A DNA stretch of 64,000 nt from CAZLYK01 sp964563495 (GTDB taxonomy: Bacteria; Acidobacteriota; Blastocatellia; RBC074), in assembly GCA_964563495.1 (NCBI GenBank), contig CAZLYK010000010.1, positions 4,967-68,966 of the forward strand, given 5' to 3'. Of the stretch, positions 19,409 to 27,838 are shown piece after piece. The notes under the pieces are model-generated. The model was not told where the DNA came from. It was given only the letters and a program-made list of their open reading frames with translations, and did not search any database. The first letter of the stretch is position 1. Every line of letters begins with the position of its first letter. The translations under genes and the position numbers were made by a program.

Positions 19409-20467
19409 ATGCGAGCTAAATCCAGAACTAAATCCCGGAAGCCATTTTCTATCACTGTCCCGCTCGTGTTCCTGGCCGTCCTCCTGGTGGGCGGAGGAGT
19501 CTGGCTGAGAGGGGAGATCGACCGACCGCAGACCCACCAGGCCGGGCGGAAGACGATCGTGATCGAGCCGGGAATGAAGACCAATGAGATCATCGCGAGG
19601 TTGCAGGAAGAGGGCGTCCTCGCCCACGAGTGGCCAATGCGCACCTGGTTGAGGATATTCGGAGGCGGCGAGAAGTTCAAAGCGGGCGATTATCGATTCA
19701 GGTCGCCCATCTCGCCCAGGCAGGTGATCAATCAACTGATGCGCGGGGAGGTGGCGACGCGCGATTTGACGATTCCAGAAGGTTATAACCTCTATGACAT
19801 CGCGCACGAGCTCAATGGGTTGCAGGGCGTCAAACCATCTTCGCCGGCGAAAGTCGAAGAGCTGCTTGCCAACCCTTCCCTGATCGCCGATCTGGACCCC
19901 GAGGCCAAGACCCTCGAGGGATATCTTTTCCCGGACACCTACGAGTACACGACCACCACGACGCGGGAGCAGTTGGTCGAGGCCATGATCAAACGATTCC
20001 GCAAGGTCTACACGCCCGAGATGCAGAGTCGCGCTTCAGAGCTGGGGATGACGACGCGACAGGTCGTGACGCTGGCGTCGTTGATCGAAAAGGAGGCCAA
20101 GGTCGACAGTGAGCGGGAATTGATCTCATCGGTCTTTCACCGCCGTTTGAAGATGAATATTCCCCTGGCCTGCGACCCGACGGTGATTTATGCCGCGCTG
20201 CTCGCGGGCCGGTATCGCGGCAAGATCTACCAGAGCGATCTTGATCGCAATTCGCCGTACAACACCTACCGGCGCACCGGTCTGCCGCCGGGTCCGATTG
20301 CTTCGCCCGGGAAGCGCTCGATCGAAGCCGCGCTCAACCCGGCCGAGACCGATTATCTCTTCTTCGTCGTCGATGCCGAAAAGAACGACGGCTCGCATAA
20401 ATTCTCGGCGAGCTCGACCGATCATGAAAGAGCGGTCAAAGCCCTGCGCCAGGCCGAGAAGAAATAG
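19409..20467 (+). CDS. mltG: endolytic murein transglycosylase MltG
   Basis: A 352-residue inner-membrane enzyme that cuts nascent glycan strands. There is a short cytoplasmic N-terminus, one membrane helix (residues 14-32), a LysM-like region, and the YceG catalytic domain with ASLIEKEA, in which E227 is the catalytic glutamate. The end of the domain has LPPGPIASPGKRSIEAALNP, typical of the family. The TAG stop (20465-20467) lies inside the palindromic repeat that separates it from the convergent dehydrogenase gene. Confidence 0.95.
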   Translation: MRAKSRTKSRKPFSITVPLVFLAVLLVGGGVWLRGEIDRPQTHQAGRKTIVIEPGMKTNEIIARLQEEGVLAHEWPMRTWLRIFGGGEKFKAGDYRFRSPISPRQVINQLMRGEVATRDLTIPEGYNLYDIAHELNGLQGVKPSSPAKVEELLANPSLIADLDPEAKTLEGYLFPDTYEYTTTTTREQLVEAMIKRFRKVYTPEMQSRASELGMTTRQVVTLASLIEKEAKVDSERELISSVFHRRLKMNIPLACDPTVIYAALLAGRYRGKIYQSDLDRNSPYNTYRRTGLPPGPIASPGKRSIEAALNPAETDYLFFVVDAEKNDGSHKFSASSTDHERAVKALRQAEKK

Positions 20468-20597
20468 ACAGGATTGACAGGATTTGTGCAGGATTAAACC
20501 AGATTATTGAAGGAAAGGCGACTCGAGTTAACCGTGAGCTTTCTTTCCCTAAGCAATCTTGTTTAATCCTGCACAAATCCTGTCAATCCTGTCTATT
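20463..20597. repeat. full-length CAGGATT palindromic repeat between convergent genes
   Basis: Two arms of CAGGATT-type units (AATAGACAGGATTGACAGG on the left, its complement on the right) around a short centre at about 20508-20545. The left arm supplies the TAG stop of mltG; the right arm, read on the minus strand, supplies the TGA stop and the last four codons (NRQD) of the dehydrogenase. No U-tract is present, but the transcript would fold into a long hairpin. Confidence 0.92.
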
Positions 20598-21602
20598 CAG
20601 CTCTTTCATCGAGGCGACGATGGCTTCGGTGTATTCTGTGGTGCTGGCGGAGCCGCCCAGGTCGCGGGTTCGCACGTTCTTATTGGCCAGGGTGTGGGTC
20701 AGGGCGTGTTCGATCAGATCCGCTGAGTTGCGCTCACCGAGATGCCTCAGCATCATGATCGCGGACTGGAGAAGGGCTGTCGGATTGGCCAGGTTCTTCC
20801 CGGCGATGTCGGGAGCGCTGCCGTGGACGGCTTCAAAAACCGAACCCAGTTCTCCGATATTGGCTCCCGGGACCACTCCGAGGCCGCCGACCAGACCCGC
20901 CGCCAGATCCGAGATGATGTCGCCGTAGAGGTTTTCGAGCAGCAGCACGTCGAATTGCTGAGGCCTCATGACCAGTTGCATGCAAGCATTGTCAACGATC
21001 TTATCGTCGCAATGTATCTCCGGATATTCGGCCGCGACCTTGTGGAAGCAATCGAGGAAGAGGCCGTCCGAGAGCTTCATGATGTTGGCCTTGTGGATGG
21101 CCGTAACTTTCTTGCGGCCTTCGCGCCGCGAATAGTCGAGGGCGAAGCGGGCGATTCGCGTCGAGGCCTTCTCGGTGATGATCTTCAGGCTTTCGACCAC
21201 GCCGGGGACGACTTCGTGCTCGAGGCCGGAGTAAAGATCTTCCGTATTCTCGCGCACGACGACCAGGTCCAGCTCGCCGAAAGGCGTGACCAGTCCGGGC
21301 AGGGTTTTGACCGGACGCAAATTGGCGTAGAGGTCGAGAGTCTTGCGCAGCCGGACGTTGACGCTGGTAAAACCCGTCCCGACTGGCGTCGTCAGCGGGC
21401 CTTTGAGCGCGACGTGGGTTCGTTTGATCGATTCGAGTACCGGTTGGGGCAGTGGATCGCCGTAGAGCGCAAGCGCCTCGGAGCCGGCGATAAAGCTCTC
21501 CCATTCGATCTCGACGCCGGCGGCTTCAATGATCCGAATCACCGCGCCGGTGATCTCGGGGCCGATCCCGTCACCGGGTATGAGCGTGACTTTATGTGCC
21601 AT
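20583..21602 (-). CDS. isocitrate/isopropylmalate dehydrogenase family, probably NAD-isocitrate dehydrogenase
   Basis: A 339-residue beta-decarboxylating dehydrogenase. GDGIGPEI is at the N-terminus, RENTEDLYSGLEH mid-protein, and the C-terminal half contains HGSAPDIAGKNLANP. The RENTEDLYSG context fits short NAD-type isocitrate dehydrogenases (TCA cycle) better than LeuB; a homoisocitrate enzyme is the other option. The ATG at 21602 begins MAHKVTLIPGDG. The last residues NRQD and the TGA stop come from the adjoining palindromic repeat, so the native C-terminus probably ended near KEL. Confidence 0.85.
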   Translation of the reverse strand: MAHKVTLIPGDGIGPEITGAVIRIIEAAGVEIEWESFIAGSEALALYGDPLPQPVLESIKRTHVALKGPLTTPVGTGFTSVNVRLRKTLDLYANLRPVKTLPGLVTPFGELDLVVVRENTEDLYSGLEHEVVPGVVESLKIITEKASTRIARFALDYSRREGRKKVTAIHKANIMKLSDGLFLDCFHKVAAEYPEIHCDDKIVDNACMQLVMRPQQFDVLLLENLYGDIISDLAAGLVGGLGVVPGANIGELGSVFEAVHGSAPDIAGKNLANPTALLQSAIMMLRHLGERNSADLIEHALTHTLANKNVRTRDLGGSASTTEYTEAIVASMKELNRQD

Positions 21603-21702
21603 AAATGATCGTTTGGAAATTCAAGATTTAAATTTTTAAGCTTTGCAAAGAACGGCCACTTTAATCCGAGGGGCGCGCAATTTTCAACTCGGATCCGTGT
21701 GC

Positions 21703-21708
21703 TATAAT
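21703..21708 (+). promoter_or_regulatory. candidate -10 box upstream of queD
   Basis: A perfect TATAAT hexamer about 190 bases before queD and upstream of the hairpin array. The -35 region at 17 bases (about 21680) is poor, so support is limited. Confidence 0.4.
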
Positions 21709-21770
21709 TCATTTTTGTCGCTCAGCGCGGCCGGTGCGATGCTCAGAAACAATGGAAAGCGCGGAGCGCG

Positions 21771-21886
21771 CTGTCCGACCAGCCGCCGGCTGGTCGGACA
21801 GTTTCGGAGGAATCGTTCGTGTCGTAGGACGACACCCTGAAACGGTTGCCATTACCCCCGAGCGCAAGCGCTCGGGGGTAATGGCA
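21771..21886 (+). other. three consecutive hairpins in the queD leader
   Basis: Three perfect inverted repeats in a row. 21771-21801: 14-bp stem, 3-base loop. 21819-21835: 7-bp stem, 3-base loop. 21847-21886: 19-bp stem, 2-base loop. The last ends directly before the GAGGAGG ribosome binding site of queD. They could regulate translation or be structured repeats of mobile origin; they do not resemble the CAGGATT repeat in sequence. Confidence 0.75.
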
Positions 21887-21900
21887 GAGGAGGATAACCA

Positions 21901-22281
21901 ATGCCAACGCGCGAAGTCATGATCGAGATGGGTTTCTCTTCGGCGCACGCTCTGCGCGGATATCAGGGGAAATGCGAGAAAACGCACGGGCACAACTACC
22001 GGGTCGAAGTCTACGTCCGTGGTCAGACCCTCAATCAGATCGGATTGCTGATCGACTTCAAAGATCTGAAAGCGGCGACCAGGAAAGTCGTCGATTATCT
22101 GGATCATCAGAACATCAACGAGCTGCCGCCGTTCGACAAAGAGCTCAATCCATCAGCGGAAGAGATGGCCGGCTTCTTCTTTGACGAGGTTGGCCGCCAG
22201 ATCAATAATGAACGCGTCCGGGTTTACAAAGTGCGGGTTTGGGAGACCGATACCTGTGCGGCTACCTATTCAGTAGATTGA
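21901..22281 (+). CDS. queD: 6-carboxy-tetrahydropterin synthase family (QueD/PTPS)
   Basis: A 126-residue pterin synthase. Zinc ligands are H16 (SSAHALRG) and H29/H31 (THGHNY), and the catalytic Cys 25 sits in GKCEKTHGHNY as in QueD. The acidic tail motif VWETDTCAATY is present. It makes 6-carboxytetrahydropterin for queuosine. No other queuosine gene is adjacent, so a pterin-cofactor role is not excluded. GAGGAGG precedes the ATG by 7 bases; a 19-bp hairpin ends just before that site. Confidence 0.9.
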   Translation: MPTREVMIEMGFSSAHALRGYQGKCEKTHGHNYRVEVYVRGQTLNQIGLLIDFKDLKAATRKVVDYLDHQNINELPPFDKELNPSAEEMAGFFFDEVGRQINNERVRVYKVRVWETDTCAATYSVD

Positions 22282-22297
22282 ATGAAGGAGAGAGATT

Positions 22298-22549
22298 ATG
22301 TCAGAGAAAGATCAAGAGGCTTGGAACCCTTTTAGTTACCTGATCGATTCATTCTGGGCGAGCCTGCCCGAGAAGACAGCGGACGAACTGGCGACCTTCA
22401 AGAAAGACGTTCTTACCACCGTCAGGGATTCAATCGACAGGCTGATCGACGAAGAGATCAGGTCGACCGAACGGCATCTCGATAATGCCCGGCGCATGCG
22501 CGAGCAGTATCGCCAAAAGGAAGCGGCCGCCGGAGAAGCCGGGTCATGA
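22298..22549 (+). CDS. small helical protein of unknown function
   Basis: An 83-residue charged protein predicted to be mostly helical, with a hydrophobic patch FSYLIDSFWASLP near the N-terminus and a coiled-coil-like C-terminal half rich in Glu, Arg and Lys. No family is recognised. The ATG at 22298 follows AAGGAGAGAGATT, a good ribosome binding site 16 bases after queD, and thiO starts 10 bases after its stop. Gene order queD, this gene, thiO on one strand suggests one transcript. Confidence 0.65.
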   Translation: MSEKDQEAWNPFSYLIDSFWASLPEKTADELATFKKDVLTTVRDSIDRLIDEEIRSTERHLDNARRMREQYRQKEAAAGEAGS

Positions 22550-22559
22550 TCATGAATCG

Positions 22560-23705
22560 ATGAGTGGACCAGCCGGACAAGTTGATGTCGCCATCATCGG
22601 CGGCGGAGTGATCGGCTGCGCCATTGCCTGGCGTTTGGGGCAGGCTGGTCTGCGCGTGGCAGTCATCGAACGAGGAGATGTCGGAGAGGAAGCCACTCGC
22701 GCCGCGGGAGGGATGCTGGCTCCGCTGGCTGAAGCGGACGAAGCCGATGAATTTTTCCGTCTCGCCGTCGCCAGCCGGGCGATGTACGCGCAATTTGCGC
22801 GAGACCTGCGGGACGCGAGCGGGATCGATGTCGAATACCGTACCGAAGGTACACTCTATCTCTCATTGGCCGAAGAGGACGATCCGGAACTGGACCGGCG
22901 CTGGCGCTGGCAGCGCGAAGCCGGTTTGAACGTCGAACGCTTGGACCACGGATGCGTGCTCAAACTTGAACCTCTGCTCAACCAGAGTCTGCGCTGGGCC
23001 CTCAAATACCCCGATGATCACCAGGTCAATAATCGTCGATTGATGGCGGCCGTCCATCTGGCCGCGATCAAAGCAGGGGTCGAATTTCGGACTCAGACCG
23101 AAGCGCGAAGATTGCTGGTCGAGAGCACCGGCGGGCGGAAGCGTGTTCGTGGTCTTGAAACCACACGCGGTCTGATCGAATCGGGCTGTCTGGTGATCGC
23201 CGCCGGGAGCTGGTCGGGCCTGCTGGGTTTCGCCGGCGATGATTCGCCGCCGGTCTTGAAGGTCGAGCCGGTTCGGGGCCAGATGGTGGCGGTCGATATG
23301 CCCACGCCGCCGGTCGACCACGTGATCTATTCACGGCGAGGCTATCTGATCCCCCGACTCGGCGGGTTTCTGATCGCCGGATCGACGACCGAGATGGTTG
23401 GATATGATAGACGAGTGACGGGCGGGGGGCTCGCCTCGATCGTCGCCGCCGCCGGAGAGATCTTGCCTGCATTCAAGGGCCTGGCGATCACTGAAACCTG
23501 GGCGGGTTTACGCCCGCGAACCGCCGATGAGTGGCCGATCCTGGGCGCCGATCCTCGAATCGAGGGTTTGGTCTACGCCACCGGCCATTATCGCAACGGC
23601 ATCCTGCTCGCGCCGATCACCGCACAGGCCTTGAGCGAATTGATCATCACCGGCGAAAGCCGGATCGACCTCCGCCCATTCTGTCTAAAAAATAGACAGG
23701 ATTGA
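22560..23705 (+). CDS. thiO: glycine oxidase ThiO-like FAD-dependent oxidase
   Basis: A 381-residue D-amino-acid-oxidase-fold flavoprotein that provides dehydroglycine for the thiamine thiazole ring. The FAD-binding GGGVIGCAIAWRLG is at residues 15-28, ERGDVGEEATRAAGGML follows, and WAGLRPRTADEWPILG plus YATGHYRNGILLAP near the C-terminus are typical of ThiO. The ATG at 22560 is used; the frame extends upstream only by overlapping the previous gene. The protein ends KNRQD, where NRQD and TGA are encoded by the palindromic repeat. No other thiamine gene is nearby. Confidence 0.88.
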   Translation: MSGPAGQVDVAIIGGGVIGCAIAWRLGQAGLRVAVIERGDVGEEATRAAGGMLAPLAEADEADEFFRLAVASRAMYAQFARDLRDASGIDVEYRTEGTLYLSLAEEDDPELDRRWRWQREAGLNVERLDHGCVLKLEPLLNQSLRWALKYPDDHQVNNRRLMAAVHLAAIKAGVEFRTQTEARRLLVESTGGRKRVRGLETTRGLIESGCLVIAAGSWSGLLGFAGDDSPPVLKVEPVRGQMVAVDMPTPPVDHVIYSRRGYLIPRLGGFLIAGSTTEMVGYDRRVTGGGLASIVAAAGEILPAFKGLAITETWAGLRPRTADEWPILGADPRIEGLVYATGHYRNGILLAPITAQALSELIITGESRIDLRPFCLKNRQD

Positions 23706-23752
23706 ACAAGATCTTGTTCAATCCTGCAAAAATCGTGTCGATCCCGTCGATT
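23691..23752. repeat. CAGGATT palindromic repeat between thiO and Nudix genes
   Basis: A compact copy: AATAGACAGGATTGA, then a centre AACAAGATCTTGTT that is itself a perfect palindrome, then the second arm. It supplies the TGA stop of thiO on one strand and the TGA stop of the Nudix gene on the other. Confidence 0.9.
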
Positions 23753-24335
23753 GCCTTAATCCGAGAAACAATCCGACCAGCGTCTTGGCGTCACGAATCT
23801 CACCATTCTCGATCATCTTTTCAATCTCGTCACGGCTGAAATCTTTGATCTGATCGATCACTTCACCGATGTCCAATGACTGTTCACGCAAAGTCAACCG
23901 GCGCGCGAAGAAGACGTGTATGATCTGATCGCTGCTGCCCGGCATGGCGTAACATTCGCCGGCTTTCTCCAGTTGAGCTGTTTCGTAACCCGTCTCCTCC
24001 AAAAGCTCGCGGGCGGCGCAGGCTGCCGGCGTTTCAAGCGGGATCATCCGCGCATCCTCTTCACGGCCGTCAATTGTGCCCGCGGGCAATTCCCACAAAG
24101 CCTGATTGGCGGCGTAGCGATATTGATGCATGAGCACGATCCGATCCCGGTCCAGAAAGGGGACAATCACGCAGATGCCTGGATGGCGCAGGGTCGAGCG
24201 GGTCACGGTCTCCCCCGTCGCCTTATTCAAGATCGTTTCGCGATTGACCAGCCAGCGCAACTCCTCGCCGTGTTTCGAGGCGCGGATTTCACGATACTCG
24301 GTTTTGACTTCGAGCCAGATAAATTGATCGTCCAT
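23718..24335 (-). CDS. Nudix hydrolase, ADP-ribose pyrophosphatase type
   Basis: A 205-residue Nudix hydrolase. The Nudix helix core AARELLEETGYE is at residues 107-118; between its upstream glycine region (ELPAGTIDG) and the helix there are some extra residues compared with the standard 23-residue box. The surrounding sequence RIVLMHQYRYAANQALWELPAG is typical of ADP-ribose and related sugar-nucleotide pyrophosphatases. The ATG at 24335 follows GAGGGTCGCC. The final residues (STGSTRFLQD) are read from the neighbouring repeat, so the native protein was probably some ten residues shorter. Confidence 0.87.
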   Translation of the reverse strand: MDDQFIWLEVKTEYREIRASKHGEELRWLVNRETILNKATGETVTRSTLRHPGICVIVPFLDRDRIVLMHQYRYAANQALWELPAGTIDGREEDARMIPLETPAACAARELLEETGYETAQLEKAGECYAMPGSSDQIIHVFFARRLTLREQSLDIGEVIDQIKDFSRDEIEKMIENGEIRDAKTLVGLFLGLRQSTGSTRFLQD

Positions 24336-24431
24336 TGGCGACCCTCGTTTTTGAGCGATAAGCTTGACACATCCGATTTGATCCTGCAGAATCACGCTTT
24401 GTTTTACGACAAGATCTTTTAGATTTGCAAA

Positions 24432-24608
24432 CGAGTAGAGGCGCGGCTTTCAAGAGTAGTCCATCGGAGAGCGCGAAGGCTCAACGAAGATGAGCGAAAG
24501 GGATAAGCCGCCGAAACCGAAACGAAGCTTCGTCGTTCGTCGCGGCTGGCTATCAGGGCTAAATCCCTGAGGTTGTCATCACTCACTGGAGTGGTGGAGT
24601 GCTCTCGG
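24432..24608 (+). promoter_or_regulatory. lysine riboswitch (L box)
   Basis: The conserved blocks of the lysine aptamer occur in order: GTAGAGG-GC (24435), CAAGAGTA (24451), GGAGAGCGC (24466), GAAGG, GAAAGGGA (24496), AAGCCGCCGAA (24505), GGCTGG (24544), GTTGTCATCACT (24572) and closing GTGCTCTCG (24599). It lies directly upstream of lysC and is followed by an intrinsic terminator, the classic layout in which lysine binding ends transcription. Boundaries are approximate. The match is by eye. Confidence 0.9.
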
Positions 24609-24665
24609 TAACCGCAGTCATCAATTCTTTACCGGCCTCGATCGACCGGTATGCAATCAAGACGA

Positions 24666-24706
24666 GGGTTAGCAGGGACATCCACTGCTGACCCTTTTTT
24701 ATTTTT
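24666..24706 (+). terminator. riboswitch expression-platform terminator
   Basis: A 10-bp stem (GGGTTAGCAG at 24666-24675 with CTGCTGACCC at 24685-24694, one G-T wobble), then a T-rich tract TTTTTTATTTTT. It ends 10 bases before the lysC start codon. Confidence 0.88.
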
Positions 24707-24715
24707 GGAAACGCT

Positions 24716-26113
24716 ATGATCGTCATGAAATTCGGCGGCACATCGGTTGAGGATGCGACCGCAATTCGCCGGCTGGCGTCAATCGTTTGCCGGGAACTGA
24801 ATCGTCAACCTCTGATCGTGGTTTCGGCGATGGGCAAAACGACCAACGGCTTGCTTGAATCGGCGCGTCTGGCCGCCGCCGGGGATTTCCCCGGAGCGCT
24901 CGTCCGGCTCGAAGCGATCGCCGGGCATCATTTGCGGACGGCGGATGAACTGGCGCCGCCGGCCGAGAAAAGTTGGTTGCGTCAAGAGTTGTCTGAGAGC
25001 TTCGATGGGATCGGCGATTTGCTGGCTCAGATCACCCTGGCCGGCCGGGTCACTCCCAGGCTCTCCGATGCGCTTTCGGCGAACGGCGAATTATTGTCGT
25101 CACGGATTGTCGCCGCGGCTTTACGCGCCGAGGGGATCGATGCAGTCTGGGTGGATCTCCGCCCGGCCATGCGGACCGACCATGATTTCACGCACGCCGC
25201 GGTCCAGTTCGAGACCGCCAATCCGCGGTTGAAAGGACTCTTGACTGGAGCGCAGGAGAATGGCGGCGTGCCGGTGACACAAGGGTTTATCGGTTCGACG
25301 GCCGATGGTTCGACGACGACGATCGGGCGCGGCGGCTCGGATTACTCGGCCGCGATTATCGGCGCTGCGCTCGACGCCGAGGAGATCCAGATCTGGACCG
25401 ATGTCGACGGGATTATGACAACCGATCCGCGAATCGTCGAAGAGGCGGCGAAGGTCAGAGTCATCTCTTTTGCCGAAGCGGCGGAGCTGGCCTATTTCGG
25501 CGCCAAAGTCCTCCATCCGAGCACGCTCTTACCGGCGATGGCCAAAGCTATTCCGGTGCGCGTCTGCAATTCGCGTCGCCCCGAAGTTGAGGGGACGGCG
25601 ATCGCCCGCTCCGCGCCGCATTCGCGGGCGCTGGTCAAGGCCATTGCCTTCAAACGAGGCATCACCGTCGTCAACGTGGCTTCGGACCGCATGCTTTTGG
25701 CTCATGGGTTTTTAGCGAGGCTGTTTGAGGTCTTCAATCGACACGAAACCTCGATCGATATGGTCTCGACCTCCGAGGTCAGCGTCTCGATGACACTCGA
25801 CGAGACCAGGCATCTGGATCGGATCATCGCCGAGCTGCAGGAACTCGGTGAGGTCGAGATCGAGAGCGACCAGGCCCTGATCTGTCTGGTCGGCGAAAGG
25901 TTGAAATACACGCCCGGGGTGGCCGCGCGCATTTTTAAGAGCATCGAGCGGTTCAATGTCTCTATGATTTCGCACGGGGCATCGGCGATCAACGTCAGCT
26001 TCATCGTCCCCGGCAGGGATGTCGAAGACGCGGTCAGGGCGCTCCACCGGGAATTTTTCAGCGAGCCTGACGCGGAGACGTTTGAAGCTCCGGTCCTGGC
26101 CGCAAAGGCTTAG
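24716..26113 (+). CDS. lysC: aspartate kinase, monofunctional
   Basis: A 465-residue kinase that phosphorylates aspartate, the first step to lysine, threonine and methionine. KFGGTSVED is at residues 5-13, GRGGSDYSA mid-protein, FGAKVLHPSTLLPA near residue 262, and two ACT domains fill the last 150 residues. It resembles the LysC/ThrA kinase class with C-terminal regulatory ACT domains. The ATG at 24716 is taken; M4 is an alternative. It follows a lysine riboswitch and terminator and precedes dapB by 12 bases, so the operon is shut off by lysine. Confidence 0.95.
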   Translation: MIVMKFGGTSVEDATAIRRLASIVCRELNRQPLIVVSAMGKTTNGLLESARLAAAGDFPGALVRLEAIAGHHLRTADELAPPAEKSWLRQELSESFDGIGDLLAQITLAGRVTPRLSDALSANGELLSSRIVAAALRAEGIDAVWVDLRPAMRTDHDFTHAAVQFETANPRLKGLLTGAQENGGVPVTQGFIGSTADGSTTTIGRGGSDYSAAIIGAALDAEEIQIWTDVDGIMTTDPRIVEEAAKVRVISFAEAAELAYFGAKVLHPSTLLPAMAKAIPVRVCNSRRPEVEGTAIARSAPHSRALVKAIAFKRGITVVNVASDRMLLAHGFLARLFEVFNRHETSIDMVSTSEVSVSMTLDETRHLDRIIAELQELGEVEIESDQALICLVGERLKYTPGVAARIFKSIERFNVSMISHGASAINVSFIVPGRDVEDAVRALHREFFSEPDAETFEAPVLAAKA

Positions 26114-26125
26114 CCGGGTTGGACT

Positions 26126-26818
26126 ATGAGAATTGCAATCGTCGGTTACGGGAAGATGGGACGAATCATCGAGCGGCTCGCCGGCGCGCGCGGGCACGAA
26201 ATAGCCGCGCGCTTCGATATCGATAACAACCCCGGCGGAAAGGGGCTCAGCGCTGAAACCCTGGCCGGCATCGACGTCGCGATAGAGTTTTCGACTCCGG
26301 ATGCGGTGATCGCCAACATCCGCCGCCTGATCGAGCTTCGTCTTCCGGTCGTGGTCGGGACTACGGGCTGGTACGACCGCTTGGGTGAAGTCAGGCAGCT
26401 GGCGGCCCGGCATGAGGGAGCCTTGGTCTACGGCGCGAACTTCTCGATCGGGATGAACCTCTTTTTTAAAGTCGTTAAAGAGGCGGCGGGGCTCTTTGCG
26501 CGTCACGGCGAATACGATCCGTTCCTGGTCGAGCATCATCACAGGTTCAAAAAGGATGCACCTTCCGGAACGGCGCTGGTGATCGCCGATCTGCTTCGTC
26601 AGAGCTACGGCGAGCGCACGCCCGAAGCGGTCAGCATCCGCGCGGGTTATGCACCGGGAACCCACGAAGTCGGATTCGATTCCGAAGCCGACACCGTCAG
26701 GTTGACGCATACGGCGCGTAGTCGCGAAGGCTTTGCCGTGGGCGCGCTGGTCGCGGCTGAAAAGATCATCGGAAAACGTGGAGTCTACGAATTCCCGGAA
26801 CTGCTTTTTGGCGAATAG
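26126..26818 (+). CDS. dapB: 4-hydroxy-tetrahydrodipicolinate reductase
   Basis: A 230-residue NAD(P)H enzyme of the diaminopimelate route. The dinucleotide-binding VGYGKMGRII is at the N-terminus, VVVGTTGW mid-protein, and the signature VEHHHRFKKDAPSGTA carries the catalytic His and Lys. It is somewhat shorter than Escherichia coli DapB (273), as in several other phyla. It is the second gene of the lysC-dapB-dapA operon. Confidence 0.95.
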   Translation: MRIAIVGYGKMGRIIERLAGARGHEIAARFDIDNNPGGKGLSAETLAGIDVAIEFSTPDAVIANIRRLIELRLPVVVGTTGWYDRLGEVRQLAARHEGALVYGANFSIGMNLFFKVVKEAAGLFARHGEYDPFLVEHHHRFKKDAPSGTALVIADLLRQSYGERTPEAVSIRAGYAPGTHEVGFDSEADTVRLTHTARSREGFAVGALVAAEKIIGKRGVYEFPELLFGE

Positions 26819-26871
26819 ACTGCAGCCAATCAAAATAATCGCTGAGATTTCCGAATTTGGAGGAGAGAACC

Positions 26872-27771
<900 letters not shown>

Positions 27772-27776
27772 AGTAG

Positions 27777-27838
27777 AATAGACAGGATTAACAGGATTCC
27801 CCTTTAATCCTGCAAAAATCCTGTTAATCCTGTCTATT
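27777..27838. repeat. CAGGATT palindromic repeat between dapA and thiolase genes
   Basis: A short symmetrical copy with arms of two and three CAGGATT units around CCCC. It lies directly next to the TGA stop of the thiolase gene (GATTGAAATAGACAGG on the minus strand). Confidence 0.9.

Noticed and set aside
20463..20597. CRISPR-like spacing of CAGGATT units
   Set aside because: Units are 7-10 bp and arranged as a palindrome; this is an intergenic repeat, not an array.
20583..21602. 3-isopropylmalate dehydrogenase (LeuB)
   Set aside because: The RENTEDLYSG motif and lack of leucine genes nearby fit isocitrate dehydrogenase better; kept as an alternative only.
25712..26833. 373-codon minus-strand open frame
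   Set aside because: Antisense to lysC and dapB, both with complete active sites; no ribosome binding site.
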